NCBI GenBank assembly: GCA_016702705.1
Contig: JADJDM010000014.1
Location: forward strand, 1-64,000
Direction of reading: 5' to 3'
Origin: Bacteroidota bacterium
GTDB taxonomy: Bacteria > Bacteroidota > Bacteroidia > B-17B0 > Aurantibacillaceae
DNA: 64,000 nt
The first letter of the stretch is position 1. Each line of letters starts with the position of its first letter. Below are positions 17,866 through 27,191 of this stretch, in pieces. The position numbers and the translations under genes are program-made. A model generated the notes under the pieces. It saw only the letters and a program-made list of their open reading frames with translations, ran no database searches and was not told the origin of the DNA.

Positions 17866-18594
17866 ATGCTCGAAATTAGTTTACTTCTTATTCTCTTAAT
17901 TGTTTCTTTCTTCTATTCATCCATAGGACATGGCGGGGCAAGCGGATACATTGCAGTTTTAACTATGATTGGATTAAGCAGCTCAATCATTCGCCCCGCA
18001 GCTTTGGTATTAAATGTTTTTGTGGCTGGCATTTCTTTCTATCAATATTACAAAGGCGGTCATTTTAAATGGAAATTGTTTTATCCTTTTGCATTGTTGT
18101 CGGTTCCTTTAGCTTATGTCGGTTCCTTTGTTGAATTGGATACCATTTGGTATAAACGTATTGTTGGCGCTTGTTTAATTTTAGCAGTTCTTCGAATTGT
18201 TGGCTTCTTTAATCCTAAAGAAGAAGAAAATAAAACCTTGCCTTTATTTGCTGGACTCTTTATTGGCGCAGCATTGGGCTTCTTAAGCGGAGTAATTGGA
18301 ATAGGTGGCGGAATTATTTTAAGCCCAATTATTTTATTATTTCGTTGGGGCAATTTAAAAGAGACAGCGGCCGTGTCTGCTTTATTTATTGTAGTAAATT
18401 CAATTGCCGGAATAATTGGTTTGTTTAATCAAAAGGTAGTGTGGCCAAATGAAATCCTTTATTGGGTGCCAGTTGTGTTGATTGGCGGTTTAGCAGGCGC
18501 ATATTGGGGAAGTAGGAAAGCAAATAATAAAGCATTGAAATATGTGCTCTCATTAGTGTTGTTTTTTGCAGCATTAAAACTAATTTTTATTTAA
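17866..18594 (+). CDS. TauE/SafE family permease
   Basis: 242 residues, eight or so membrane segments. Family hallmarks: YSSIGHGGASGYIAVL near the start and FLSGVIGIGGGIILSPIILL in the second half, the two pseudo-symmetric glycine-rich loops. TauE/SafE proteins move sulfite, sulfoacetate or other small sulfur-containing anions. It sits between divergent moaA and moeA (1 bp before the GTG of moeA), so it is probably co-expressed with molybdenum cofactor genes. A role with a molybdoenzyme such as a sulfite-oxidising enzyme is possible but not shown. Confidence 0.88.
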   Translation: MLEISLLLILLIVSFFYSSIGHGGASGYIAVLTMIGLSSSIIRPAALVLNVFVAGISFYQYYKGGHFKWKLFYPFALLSVPLAYVGSFVELDTIWYKRIVGACLILAVLRIVGFFNPKEEENKTLPLFAGLFIGAALGFLSGVIGIGGGIILSPIILLFRWGNLKETAAVSALFIVVNSIAGIIGLFNQKVVWPNEILYWVPVVLIGGLAGAYWGSRKANNKALKYVLSLVLFFAALKLIFI

Positions 18595-18595
18595 A

Positions 18596-19777
18596 GTGAT
18601 TACTGTAGAAGAAGCAAAAAATATAATTGAGGACAATGTAAGTGAACTGAAAGAAAGTGTTTCTATTCTTACAAAAGATGCATTAGGTTTTCGTTTAGCA
18701 GAAGATATTCATTCAACATCCGATCTTCCACCTTTTAACCAATCGAATGTAGATGGTTATGCTGTTTGCGGCATAAGTAAAGTATGGAATGTAATAGCAG
18801 AAATAAAAGCAGGTGACCACACTAACTTAGTTTTAAAAGAAGGAGAAGCCGCCCGAATCTTAACAGGGGCAATGGTTCCAGCTGGTAGCGATTGCGTTAT
18901 TATGCAAGAAAGAATTGAAAGAAAAGAAAATGCAATAACACTTGTTGATGTTGAAATAAAGAAATACGAACATATAAGATTAAAAGGTTCTCAAATAAAG
19001 GAAGGCGAAATGGCTTTACCAAAAGAAACTTTAATTAATCCTTCGGTTGTCGGATTTATTTCTTCAATGGGAGTAAAGGAAATTAAAGTTTATAGAAAAC
19101 CGCGAATTGCTCTTATCATAACAGGTAACGAGTTGCAGGAAGTAGGAACAAAAGCGGAGCAGGGAAAGATTTATGAATCAAATAGTTCTAGCTTAAGTGC
19201 TGCTGCTTTAACGATGGGATTAAGTATTGAAAATATTATTTTTGCAAAAGATGATAAAATAAAATTAGCAGAAGCAGTTAATTCGGTAATACAAAGCACT
19301 GATGTGTTGCTTATTTCAGGCGGTATTTCGGTAGGTGATTATGATTTTGTGAATGAAGTATTACAAGAAAATAAAACTGAAACCTTATTTTATAAAGTAG
19401 CCCAAAAGCCTGGTAAGCCATTGTTTTTCGGGAAGAATAAAAACACTTACGTTTTTGGATTGCCAGGTAATCCTGCATCAGCATTGACTTGTTTTTATGA
19501 ATATGTTTATCCTTGTTTAAGAAAAATGCAAGGATACAGTAATATTCATTTAACAAAAGTTCAATTGCCATTGGAAGCTGCAATTAATAAGAAGAAAGGA
19601 TTGGCTAATTTTTTAAAAGCGAAAGCAAGTACAAATTCTGTACTTTCGTTAGAAGGACAAGAATCCTTTAAAATGCGCTCTTTTGCTGAGGCAAATGCAT
19701 TTATTTATTTACCTTTAGACTGCGAAAATAAAAACGCGGGAGAATTGGTAGAAGTACATCTTCACCCTAATTTATAA
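18596..19777 (+). CDS. moeA: Molybdopterin molybdenumtransferase MoeA
   Basis: 393 residues with a GTG start 1 bp after the TauE stop. Inserts molybdenum into adenylylated molybdopterin. Conserved features: DLPPFNQSNVDGYAV (about residues 42-56), GAMVPAGSD, PRIALIITGNEL, ISGGISVGDYDFV and FGLPGNPASALTCFYEYV. Length is normal for the family. It is followed 9 bp later by moaD, in one operon through moaCB. Confidence 0.95.
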   Translation: MITVEEAKNIIEDNVSELKESVSILTKDALGFRLAEDIHSTSDLPPFNQSNVDGYAVCGISKVWNVIAEIKAGDHTNLVLKEGEAARILTGAMVPAGSDCVIMQERIERKENAITLVDVEIKKYEHIRLKGSQIKEGEMALPKETLINPSVVGFISSMGVKEIKVYRKPRIALIITGNELQEVGTKAEQGKIYESNSSSLSAAALTMGLSIENIIFAKDDKIKLAEAVNSVIQSTDVLLISGGISVGDYDFVNEVLQENKTETLFYKVAQKPGKPLFFGKNKNTYVFGLPGNPASALTCFYEYVYPCLRKMQGYSNIHLTKVQLPLEAAINKKKGLANFLKAKASTNSVLSLEGQESFKMRSFAEANAFIYLPLDCENKNAGELVEVHLHPNL

Positions 19778-19786
19778 ACGAAACAA

Positions 19787-20020
19787 ATGCAAATTAAAGT
19801 TTTATTATTTGGTGAGTTGGCTCAGTTGGCAGGAAGTGCAGAATTAATTTTGCAGGATATAGATTCTACAAATAATGCTAATGAAATGCTTAAGAGTAAA
19901 TTCCCACAAATAGCATCAAAAAAATATATTATTGCATTAAACAAACAAATAGTAAAAGATTCACAATCATTGCATGATGGCGACGAACTAGCTTTGTTAC
20001 CGCCATTCTCGGGAGGATAA
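19787..20020 (+). CDS. moaD: Molybdopterin synthase small subunit MoaD
   Basis: 77-residue ubiquitin-fold sulfur carrier. It ends LLPPFSGG with the C-terminal Gly-Gly that is adenylated by MoeB and carries the thiocarboxylate. It precedes moaE by 1 bp, as expected for the two synthase subunits. Confidence 0.93.
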   Translation: MQIKVLLFGELAQLAGSAELILQDIDSTNNANEMLKSKFPQIASKKYIIALNKQIVKDSQSLHDGDELALLPPFSGG

Positions 20021-20021
20021 G

Positions 20022-20480
20022 ATGAAAGAAAAGAAAAGACATAAAGTAATACAGCAAGGTGCAATTAGTCCGCAATTTGTGGCTGATTCAATTGCTAAAC
20101 ATAGCAGCAAAACCAATATTGGTGCGCATACTATTTTTTTAGGGCAGGTTAGAAATGATTTAATTGAAGAAAAAGAAGTTGTTGAAATTGAATACACCGC
20201 ATACGAAGAAATGGCCGAAGAACAATTTCATGCAATACGTGAAGAAGCTTTTGCAAAATATGATTTAACTTGTATGCATATCCATCATAGTATTGGAATA
20301 GTTAAAGCCGGTGAAATTTCTTTATTTGTATTTGTCTCTGCAAAGCACAGGGCACAAGTGTTTGAAGCTTGTTCATTTATTGTGGAGCAAATTAAAAGTA
20401 AGGTTCCAGTTTGGGGCAAAGAGGTTTTTGAAAATGGCGAACATGTTTGGAAAAGCAATACTATTAATTCAGAAAAATAA
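20022..20480 (+). CDS. moaE: Molybdopterin synthase catalytic subunit MoaE
   Basis: 152 residues. With MoaD it converts cPMP to molybdopterin. Motifs: HTIFLGQVRND (about residues 35-45), EIEYTAYEEMAEEQF, HHSIGIVKAGE, HRAQVFEACSFIVEQIKSKVPVWGKE with the catalytic Lys residues. Its TAA overlaps the ATG of the next gene by one base (20480). Confidence 0.94.
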   Translation: MKEKKRHKVIQQGAISPQFVADSIAKHSSKTNIGAHTIFLGQVRNDLIEEKEVVEIEYTAYEEMAEEQFHAIREEAFAKYDLTCMHIHHSIGIVKAGEISLFVFVSAKHRAQVFEACSFIVEQIKSKVPVWGKEVFENGEHVWKSNTINSEK

Positions 20481-21385
20481 TGGTTGATATTACACATAAA
20501 ACAAATACTCTTCGTCAAGCCACAGCACAAGCAATTGTAAAAGTGAGCAAACAAGAAACCATTGACGCTATTATAAATAAAGCAGTTCCTAAAGGTGATG
20601 TTTTTGAAATGGCGAAAACTGCTGGTCTGTTTGCTGTTAAGCGCACAAGCGATATGATTCCTGATTGCCACCCTTTACCAATTGAATACACCGCTGTTCG
20701 TTTTGAAATAAAAAAACTGGAAGTGTATATTGAAATGGAAGTAAAAACCATTTACAAAACGGGAGTAGAAGTAGAGGCAATGTACGGTGTATCGGTTGTG
20801 GCGCTTACCATGTACGATATGCTAAAGCCAATTGATAAAGGAATTGAAATAAGCACAATTAAATTACTTGAGAAAAAAGGCGGCAAATCGGGGCATAAAA
20901 CAGAAGCACATAACTTAAAAGCTGCGGTAATTGTTGTTTCTGATTCGGTTGCTGCGCAAAAGGCAGAAGACAAATCAGGTAAACTAATAATTGAAAAATT
21001 AGAAAAGCAATTGTTTGCAAACATTGCTTATGAAATAGTTGCGGATGATATAACTGCAATTCAAACCAAGGTAAAACAATTTTGTGATGCAGGAATTGAT
21101 TTAATAATCACAACAGGTGGCACTGGACTTTCTCCACGCGATGTAACACCCGAAGCAATAGGTGAATTATTAGATAGAGAAATCCCTGGCATAATGGAAA
21201 CCTCCCGTGCTTACGGACAAGCTAGAACTCCATATGCGATGTTATCCAGAGGTGTGGCAGGTTTTAAAGGAAATACCTTAATACTCACTTTGCCCGGTTC
21301 AACTAATGGCGTAAGAGAATCATTGGATGCATTGTTGCCACAATTGCTTCATGTGTTTAAAGTAAAAGAAGGCCTAAGGCACTAA
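20480..21385 (+). CDS. moaCB: Bifunctional MoaC-MoaB (molybdenum cofactor) fusion
   Basis: 301 residues joining two enzymes. Residues 1 to about 150 are MoaC (cyclic pyranopterin monophosphate synthase): KTAGLFAVKRTSDMIPDCHPLPIEY and GVEVEAMYGVSVVALTMYDM. Residues about 155-301 are MoaB/MogA (molybdopterin adenylyltransferase): AAVIVVSDS, LIITTGGTGLSPRDVTPEA and LPGSTNGVRESLDALLPQL. The linker carries GGKSGHKTEAHNLK. Such fusions are known in Bacteroidota. The fused gene closes the moeA-moaD-moaE-moaCB run. Confidence 0.94.
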   Translation: MVDITHKTNTLRQATAQAIVKVSKQETIDAIINKAVPKGDVFEMAKTAGLFAVKRTSDMIPDCHPLPIEYTAVRFEIKKLEVYIEMEVKTIYKTGVEVEAMYGVSVVALTMYDMLKPIDKGIEISTIKLLEKKGGKSGHKTEAHNLKAAVIVVSDSVAAQKAEDKSGKLIIEKLEKQLFANIAYEIVADDITAIQTKVKQFCDAGIDLIITTGGTGLSPRDVTPEAIGELLDREIPGIMETSRAYGQARTPYAMLSRGVAGFKGNTLILTLPGSTNGVRESLDALLPQLLHVFKVKEGLRH

Positions 21386-21446
21386 TAAAATTTGGTTTGG
21401 CTAAAAATGAGAAAAGCCTTACCTTTAATCAATATTTAGAGATAGA

Positions 21447-21920
21447 ATGGAAGACAAGAAAGCATTTATGCGTGAAGCGATTAAGTTGTCATTAGACAAT
21501 ATGCGTGCAGGTAATGGCGGACCTTTTGGGGCAGTGATAGTAAAAGACGGGAAAATAATTGCTCGCGGATTTAATAAAGTTACATCAACAAATGATCCAA
21601 CTGCACACGCAGAAGTTGTTGCAATACGTGAGGCATGTAAAGCATTAGGAAGTTTTCAATTAGATGGGTGCGAAATATACACTAGCTGCGAACCTTGTCC
21701 TATGTGCCTTGGAGCTATTTATTGGGCGCGTCCTGATAAAATGTATTATGCAAATACAAAAGTAGATGCTGCAAACATTGGTTTCGATGACCAATTTATT
21801 TACGAAGAAATTGAATTGGATTTAGATAAAAGAAAATTACCTACTGAACAATTGTTGCAAGAAGAGGCAATAGAAGCCTTTAAAGAATGGCAATCAAAAA
21901 CCGATAAAATCGAATACTAA
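21447..21920 (+). CDS. guaD: Guanine deaminase-like nucleoside deaminase
   Basis: 157 residues, cytidine-deaminase fold with zinc motifs HAE (about residues 54-56) and CEPCPMC (about residues 81-87). The FGAVIVKDG start, FNKVTSTNDPTAHAE and the C-terminal IYEEIELDL match Bacillus-type guanine deaminases better than tRNA adenosine deaminase. It would convert guanine to xanthine. Its position next to Moco genes may reflect purine catabolism through a molybdenum hydroxylase, which is inference. It overlaps moeB 3' to 3' by 4 bp. Confidence 0.85.
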   Translation: MEDKKAFMREAIKLSLDNMRAGNGGPFGAVIVKDGKIIARGFNKVTSTNDPTAHAEVVAIREACKALGSFQLDGCEIYTSCEPCPMCLGAIYWARPDKMYYANTKVDAANIGFDDQFIYEEIELDLDKRKLPTEQLLQEEAIEAFKEWQSKTDKIEY

Positions 21921-22666
21921 GATTCAATTAATTCTATGATATTCTTATTCGCTTCAACTGTTTCAAAATGATATTTTGTTGTATTTAAGCTAAGCGCATC
22001 AACTACTAATAAAGTACCTGAAAGTACTTCTCCAATTTCAAGAATAATTTTTAGCACTTCGTTAGCCATTAAAGTGCCAATAATTCCTGGTAATACCCCA
22101 ATAACACCATTTACGTTGCAATTATCAGTTTCGCTTGGTTCTGGAAAAACGCAACGATAGGTTGGACCGTTTTTGTAATTAAAAACACTTACTTGTCCTT
22201 GAAAACTGTGTATAGAACCAAATACCAAGGTTTTGTTTTTAATAACACAAGCATCATTAATTAAATACTTGCTTTCAAAATTATCTGTTCCATCAACAAT
22301 AATATCGTAGTTTTCGATTAAAGACAGAATATTATCTGCGCTTACTTTCAGGTTGAACGATTCAACTTCTACTAAAGAATTTAATGCTTGAATTTTATTT
22401 TTCGCAACTTCTGATTTTTGCAAACCAAGTTCCTTCTCGGTATATAAAACTTGTCGCTGCAAATTGCTTATATCAATGGTGTCAAAATCAACAATTCCAA
22501 TTTTACCTACGCCGCTTGCAGCTAAATATTGCAAAACCGGACAACCCAAACCACCTGCACCAATAACTAATACAGATGCATTTCCCAGTTTTTCTTGCCC
22601 CGCTTTTCCAATTTCGGGGAGGATAGTTTGGCGTGAGTAGCGTTTTATTTGTTCAGGGTTTAGCAT
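21917..22666 (-). CDS. moeB: MoeB/ThiF family adenylyltransferase
   Basis: 249 residues. E1-like enzyme that adenylates the C-terminal Gly of MoaD or ThiS. ATP-binding VLVIGAGGLGCPVLQYLAA (about residues 34-52), DFDTIDISNLQRQVLY, VDGTDNFESKYLIND, then YRCVFPEP and DNCNVNGVIGVLPGIIG with the candidate catalytic Cys. It ends soon after and has no rhodanese domain, and the usual second CxxC zinc pair is not seen. Convergent with the moa operon and most likely its partner; ThiF function is the alternative. Confidence 0.88.
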   Translation of the reverse strand: MLNPEQIKRYSRQTILPEIGKAGQEKLGNASVLVIGAGGLGCPVLQYLAASGVGKIGIVDFDTIDISNLQRQVLYTEKELGLQKSEVAKNKIQALNSLVEVESFNLKVSADNILSLIENYDIIVDGTDNFESKYLINDACVIKNKTLVFGSIHSFQGQVSVFNYKNGPTYRCVFPEPSETDNCNVNGVIGVLPGIIGTLMANEVLKIILEIGEVLSGTLLVVDALSLNTTKYHFETVEANKNIIELIES

Positions 22667-22829
22667 TGTTGTTGTTCAATGCTTAAAAGTAGGGAATTTT
22701 AAGTGAAATTCGTTTGGTTCAAATAAACCTTAGTGTCTCTTAGTGCTCTAATCGTCTTAGTGGTAAAAAAAGAAATTCTCAGTCCATCCCATTTTCACTC
22801 ATAAATCTCCCTTTTCAATGCTTTTTTAG

Positions 22830-22837
22830 TATCTTTG
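22830..22837 (+). promoter_or_regulatory. -7 box TATCTTTG upstream of ccmF
   Basis: TATCTTTG matches TAnnTTTG about 70-90 bp upstream of the ccmF coding region. In the 160 bp before it, CTTAGTG occurs three times (22729, 22739, 22756), a small repeat whose meaning is unknown. Confidence 0.5.
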
Positions 22838-22927
22838 CCCCCGAAATTTTGAGGGTAAACAAACCTTTAGCCTTTCAACTTAAAACTTTCAATTATCAAC
22901 ACAGAAATAGAATATATAGGCGAACAC

Positions 22928-25489
22928 GTGTGGGCAGGTAAACTTGGCAATTTCTTTATTGTTTTGTCATTTGTTGCTGCTTTATTTTCAAGTATTTCGT
23001 ATTACTTTTTAGCTCGTAATCCAATAGATATTTCTTGGAAAAACTTAGCTAGAAAAGGATTTTATCTTCATGCACTTGGTGTATGTGGAATTGTAGGCAC
23101 TTTGTTTTTCATGCTTTATAATCGTTATTTCGAATATCAATATGTTTCGCAACACTCCAACTCAACAATGGCAATGCAATATATTTTTGCTTGTTTTTGG
23201 GAAGGACAGGAGGGAAGCTTTATACTTTGGACTTTTTGGCATGTAATTATTGGATTAATATTAATGCGTACTGCAAAATCATTTGAGCCTCAGGTAATGT
23301 TTATGCTTTCCTTTGTTCAGGTGTTTCTTACAAGTATGTTATTAGGTGTAATTGTATTTAAAGTTAGAATAGGAATGAATCCATTCTTATTACTACGCGA
23401 GCATCCAGATTACATGAATATTCCAATTTTGAAAAACCCTAATTACGCCGAAAAAATTGGTGCAATGGCAAAAGGTTTAAATCCATTGTTGCAAAATTAT
23501 TGGATGACCATTCATCCTCCAACCTTATTTTTAGGATTTGCATTAACTGTTGTTCCATTTGCGTATGCCTTTGCAGGGATTTGGAAAAAGGATTATACTA
23601 CTTGGCAAAAACCAGCTTTACCTTGGACTTTTATTGGTGTTGGTATTTTAGGAATTGGAGTTTTAATGGGTGGTGCTTGGGCTTACGAAGCATTAAGTTT
23701 TGGTGGTTTTTGGGCTTGGGATCCAGTGGAAAATGCATCGATGGTTCCATGGGTAACATTGGTAGCAGCGGGGCATGTAATGATTATTAATAAAAACAGA
23801 AAAGGCTCTTTATTCATTTCATTTTTCTTAGCCATAGTTTCATTTATTTTAATTCTATACTCAACTTTCCTAACACGTAGTGGTATTCTTGGTGATTCAT
23901 CTGTGCATGCTTTTACCGATTTGGGAATGCAAAAGCAATTATTGTTGTTCTTATTGATTTTTGTTTACGCATCTGTTGTAATCCTTTTAAAAGAAAAAAC
24001 ACTTCGTTTAGTTTATATCTGCGTTTCAATAATTACATTGTTATGCGTATTCACCTTTAATATTTTACCTTCTTATATTTTATTATCGTGGGGAACAATT
24101 AGTGCAGTTTTTATTGTAATTGGTTATTTAAAATTCTTTCCAAAAGATAAAGGTGAAGATGGAATTAGTTCTCGTGAGTTTTGGATGTTTGTAGGTAGTT
24201 TAATGTTGTTGATGAGTGCTGTTATTATTAGTTTGTTTACATCAACACCTATTTTTAATAAGCTACTCGGGCAAAAAGGTGCACCAATAGATATTTACAC
24301 TTATAACAAATGGAGTTTACCTTTTGCTGTTATTGTAATGCTGTTAAGTGGATTTGCCCAGTTTTTAAAATACAGCAAAACTGATATGACTAAGTTTTAC
24401 AAAAACTTAAGTGTATCCCTAGTTGTTTCTTTAGCTATTGGTTTAACTGCTGCATTTGCTTTGTATTCATCAAAAGCCTACGATTTAGCTCCTGAAAAAC
24501 AACGTTCGTTTTATTTGAGTTATGCTGTATTATTAGTAGCATGTGTATTTTGTGTATTTGCTAATGCTGATTATTGGTTACGTGTTTTAAAAGGAAAAGT
24601 TAAAGCAGCAGGTGCAAGTATTGCGCACATTGGTTTTGCACTTATTATGTTGGGCGCTTTAATTTCTACATCAAAAAAAGTAACGCTTTCGGTTAATTCT
24701 TCTTTAAAAAACGTTGAAGCTTTAGGAAAAGAATACAGCAATAAAAAGAGTTTGTTGCTTACCAAAGGCGATACCTTGCGCATGGGGCCATACTTTGCTT
24801 CTTACAAAGGAAAGAAGAAAGAAGGTATTCACGTGCTTTATCAGGTTGAGTATTACACCAAAAGCGATGCTGGAAAGTATACTAAGGAATTTGATTTATT
24901 CCCACGTATCCAGATTAACGAACGCATGGGAAATGCAGCTGAGCCAGATACAAAGCATTATTTAGATAAAGATATTTACACCCATGTTACTTACGCTACA
25001 TTAGATACTGAAGAAGAAAATGACATCAACGGTTACTTGGAGCCAACAAACAATATAATTCATATTGGTGATACTATTTTCTGTTCAAATGCAATGGCAA
25101 TTTTGGATTCGCTTACTACAAACGTGAGTAAGCAAGAGTATGAAAAAAACGATACATCTATTGTTGTTACAGCGGTTTTAAAAACTTTTGACATCAATAA
25201 AACGGAATATAAAGCTTATCCTAAATACCAATTAAGAAAAAATTCGATTGAACCTGTTGCGGATAGCATTGCTGATTTAGGATTAAAATTTGTTTTTTGG
25301 AAAATAAACCCTGAAGATGGCTCCGTTGAAATACAACATAGCGAACGTAAAACAAATCGTAAAGACTTTATTGTAATGGAAGCATACTTGTTCCCATTCA
25401 TTAATATTTTGTGGTTAGGTTGTTTTATTATGGCTTTTGGTACATTGATTGCAATTGTGTATCGTGTTCGTACTTTACGTGAAAAATAA
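22928..25489 (+). CDS. ccmF: CcmF/CcsA-type cytochrome c haem lyase
   Basis: At least 853 residues with many membrane segments. Contains WTFWHVIIG, MTIHPPTLFLGFA and the haem-handling WWD-like loop GGFWAWDPVENASMVPWVTL (about residues 250-270), then a large soluble insert and a last membrane segment. It attaches haem to apocytochrome c outside the cytoplasm. The GTG given here is probably not the true start: upstream codons in frame read IEYIGEH, which fits the family N-terminus, but only ATA (22907), ATC (22895) or ATT (22892) are available as initiators before a stop at 22868. Confidence 0.9.
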   Translation: MWAGKLGNFFIVLSFVAALFSSISYYFLARNPIDISWKNLARKGFYLHALGVCGIVGTLFFMLYNRYFEYQYVSQHSNSTMAMQYIFACFWEGQEGSFILWTFWHVIIGLILMRTAKSFEPQVMFMLSFVQVFLTSMLLGVIVFKVRIGMNPFLLLREHPDYMNIPILKNPNYAEKIGAMAKGLNPLLQNYWMTIHPPTLFLGFALTVVPFAYAFAGIWKKDYTTWQKPALPWTFIGVGILGIGVLMGGAWAYEALSFGGFWAWDPVENASMVPWVTLVAAGHVMIINKNRKGSLFISFFLAIVSFILILYSTFLTRSGILGDSSVHAFTDLGMQKQLLLFLLIFVYASVVILLKEKTLRLVYICVSIITLLCVFTFNILPSYILLSWGTISAVFIVIGYLKFFPKDKGEDGISSREFWMFVGSLMLLMSAVIISLFTSTPIFNKLLGQKGAPIDIYTYNKWSLPFAVIVMLLSGFAQFLKYSKTDMTKFYKNLSVSLVVSLAIGLTAAFALYSSKAYDLAPEKQRSFYLSYAVLLVACVFCVFANADYWLRVLKGKVKAAGASIAHIGFALIMLGALISTSKKVTLSVNSSLKNVEALGKEYSNKKSLLLTKGDTLRMGPYFASYKGKKKEGIHVLYQVEYYTKSDAGKYTKEFDLFPRIQINERMGNAAEPDTKHYLDKDIYTHVTYATLDTEEENDINGYLEPTNNIIHIGDTIFCSNAMAILDSLTTNVSKQEYEKNDTSIVVTAVLKTFDINKTEYKAYPKYQLRKNSIEPVADSIADLGLKFVFWKINPEDGSVEIQHSERKTNRKDFIVMEAYLFPFINILWLGCFIMAFGTLIAIVYRVRTLREK

Positions 25490-25494
25490 ATAAG

Positions 25495-26183
25495 ATGGAA
25501 CCTGTCTTTTTAAATTGGAGTGGAGGAAAAGATTGTTCATTGGCTTTGCACCGTCTTAAAAAGAAAAATATCCCAATTAGTTTTTTATTTACAACTTTAT
25601 CGAAGGAAACAAACCGTGTAAGTATGCATGGTACCCCAAAAGAACTAATAACTCGACAAGCTTTATCTTTGGGTATTCATTCTCGTAAAATGTATTTACC
25701 AAGCTCAAGCGATTTAGATTTATATAATAAATTAATGTATCACGAAATGCAGTTAATGCAAGCTAGAGGGCTTAATACAGCAGTATTTGGAGATATTTTC
25801 TTGAAGACCTAAAGCTTTACCGCGAAGAGCAATTAGCTAAACTGGGAATGAAAAGTTTGTTTCCGCTTTGGAAGGAAAATCCAAAGGATATCATAAATGA
25901 ATTTATTGATAGTGGTTTTAAAGCAATAATTGTTTGTGCTAATGCAGCAAAATTGGATAAAAGTTTTGTTGGTAGAGAAATTACGAAGGAACTAATAAAC
26001 GAACTGCCAAGCAATGTTGATGTGTGTGGTGAAAATGGCGAGTTTCATACTTTCGTTTATGATGGACCAATTTTTTGTACCCCTATTAAATTTAATGTAG
26101 GTGAAATTGTTCTAAAACATTATCCATCTGCAGATGGCGCACACGATACTGATTTTTATTTTTTAGACGTAAATCATGCTTAG
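25495..26183 (+). CDS. Dph6-like ATP-binding protein (diphthine-ammonia ligase family), one frameshift
   Basis: About 230 residues. PP-loop type motif NWSGGKDCSLALHRL (about residues 7-21), then MHGTP, FGDIF, and in the second frame GFKAIIVCANAAKLDKSFVGR and VCGENGEFHTFVYDGP, all typical of the Dph6/MJ0570 family. Bacterial members do not make diphthamide and their substrate is uncertain. The frame breaks at 25803 in TTCTTGAAG, where one missing G would give IFLEDLKLYREEQ. It ends inside the start of the WD40 gene (8-bp overlap), so the two are translationally coupled. Confidence 0.87.
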
Positions 26184-27081
26184 CATATCTAAAATAGCTC
26201 ATTTAACTGGTCATGCAGGTGCGGTTTACACGCTTGCAAAAGGAATTGCACCCAATTCAGTTTTAAGTGGTAGTGGAGATAAAATGCTTGCGCAATGGGA
26301 TTTAACTTCGGTAGTAGCAGATAAGTTTGCAGTTAAAATGCCCGCTATTGTTTATTCGGCTTTAGTAATTCAAGAAAAAAATCTATTACTTATAGGAACA
26401 GCTGCGGGTTCATTACATGTGGTTGACTTAAGCAATAAAACAGAAATAAAATACCTTACTTTAAATTACGGAGGCATTTTTACTATTGTTCATGTTAAGT
26501 CTTCAAATAGTATTTTGCTTAGCACAGTAAATGGATTTTTAATTCAATTAGATGCAAGTAGTTTTGATTTAAAAAGAGAGCTACACGTTTCTAAATTAAA
26601 GCTGCGCAGCATTCAAACTGATGAGATAAACGACAGATTATATGTTTGCGATGGAACAGGGGAGCTACATGTGTTTCAACTATCAACACTAACATTAATA
26701 AAATCATTTCAATCGCATACGCAATCATGTAATGTTGTTAAGCTACATCCAAATGGCAAATACATTTTAACTGGAGGTAAGGATGCACATTTAAATATGT
26801 TTGATATAAATACATTTGAATTAGTGAAATCCATTCCAGCGCACAACTTTGCCATTTATGATATTTGTTTTTTAGAAGGAACAAATTATTTCGCAACTGC
26901 AAGTAGGGACAAAACAATTAAACTGTGGGATGCAGAAAGCGTTGAATTTCTAGTTCGAATCAATAAGGAAACACACCAATCACACACACATTCAGTTAAT
27001 ACTTTGTATTGGGATAAGGAATGTAAACGCCTAGTGAGTGCAGGTGATGATAGGGCAATTATGATTTGGGAAATAAAGTAG
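26176..27081 (+). CDS. WD40 repeat protein
   Basis: 301 residues forming about seven WD40-type blades: LTGHAGAVYTLAKG, SGSGDKMLAQWDL, SFQSHTQSCNVVKLHPNGKYILTGGKDAHLNMFD, IPAHNFAIYDICFL, TASRDKTIKLWD, HTHSVNTLYWD, SAGDDRAIMIWEIK. No signal peptide, so a cytoplasmic beta-propeller scaffold. It starts 8 bp inside the Dph6-like gene; the pairing suggests a physical partner, which is inference. Confidence 0.88.
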   Translation: MLSISKIAHLTGHAGAVYTLAKGIAPNSVLSGSGDKMLAQWDLTSVVADKFAVKMPAIVYSALVIQEKNLLLIGTAAGSLHVVDLSNKTEIKYLTLNYGGIFTIVHVKSSNSILLSTVNGFLIQLDASSFDLKRELHVSKLKLRSIQTDEINDRLYVCDGTGELHVFQLSTLTLIKSFQSHTQSCNVVKLHPNGKYILTGGKDAHLNMFDINTFELVKSIPAHNFAIYDICFLEGTNYFATASRDKTIKLWDAESVEFLVRINKETHQSHTHSVNTLYWDKECKRLVSAGDDRAIMIWEIK

Positions 27082-27155
27082 GTGGTTTCGAGCCCACCTA
27101 AGTCAAGAGGTACAAGTATCTCAGCACCATTCACATAAATAAAAGGTAATAAAAA

Positions 27156-27191
27156 AACAATGGCGACCTAAATGGTCGCCATTGTTTTTTT
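27156..27191. terminator. Bidirectional terminator
   Basis: AACAATGGCGACC (27156-27168) and GGTCGCCATTGTT (27174-27186) form a 13-bp perfect stem with a 5-base loop, flanked by A7 on the left and T7 on the right. It serves both the WD40 gene and the convergent gene, whose stop codon (27190-27192) lies in the T tract. Confidence 0.93.

Noticed and set aside
27082..27125. tRNA T-arm-like sequence GGTGGTTTCGAGCCCACC
   Set aside because: Stem and loop lengths do not fit a T arm, and no acceptor, D or anticodon arms can be placed around it.
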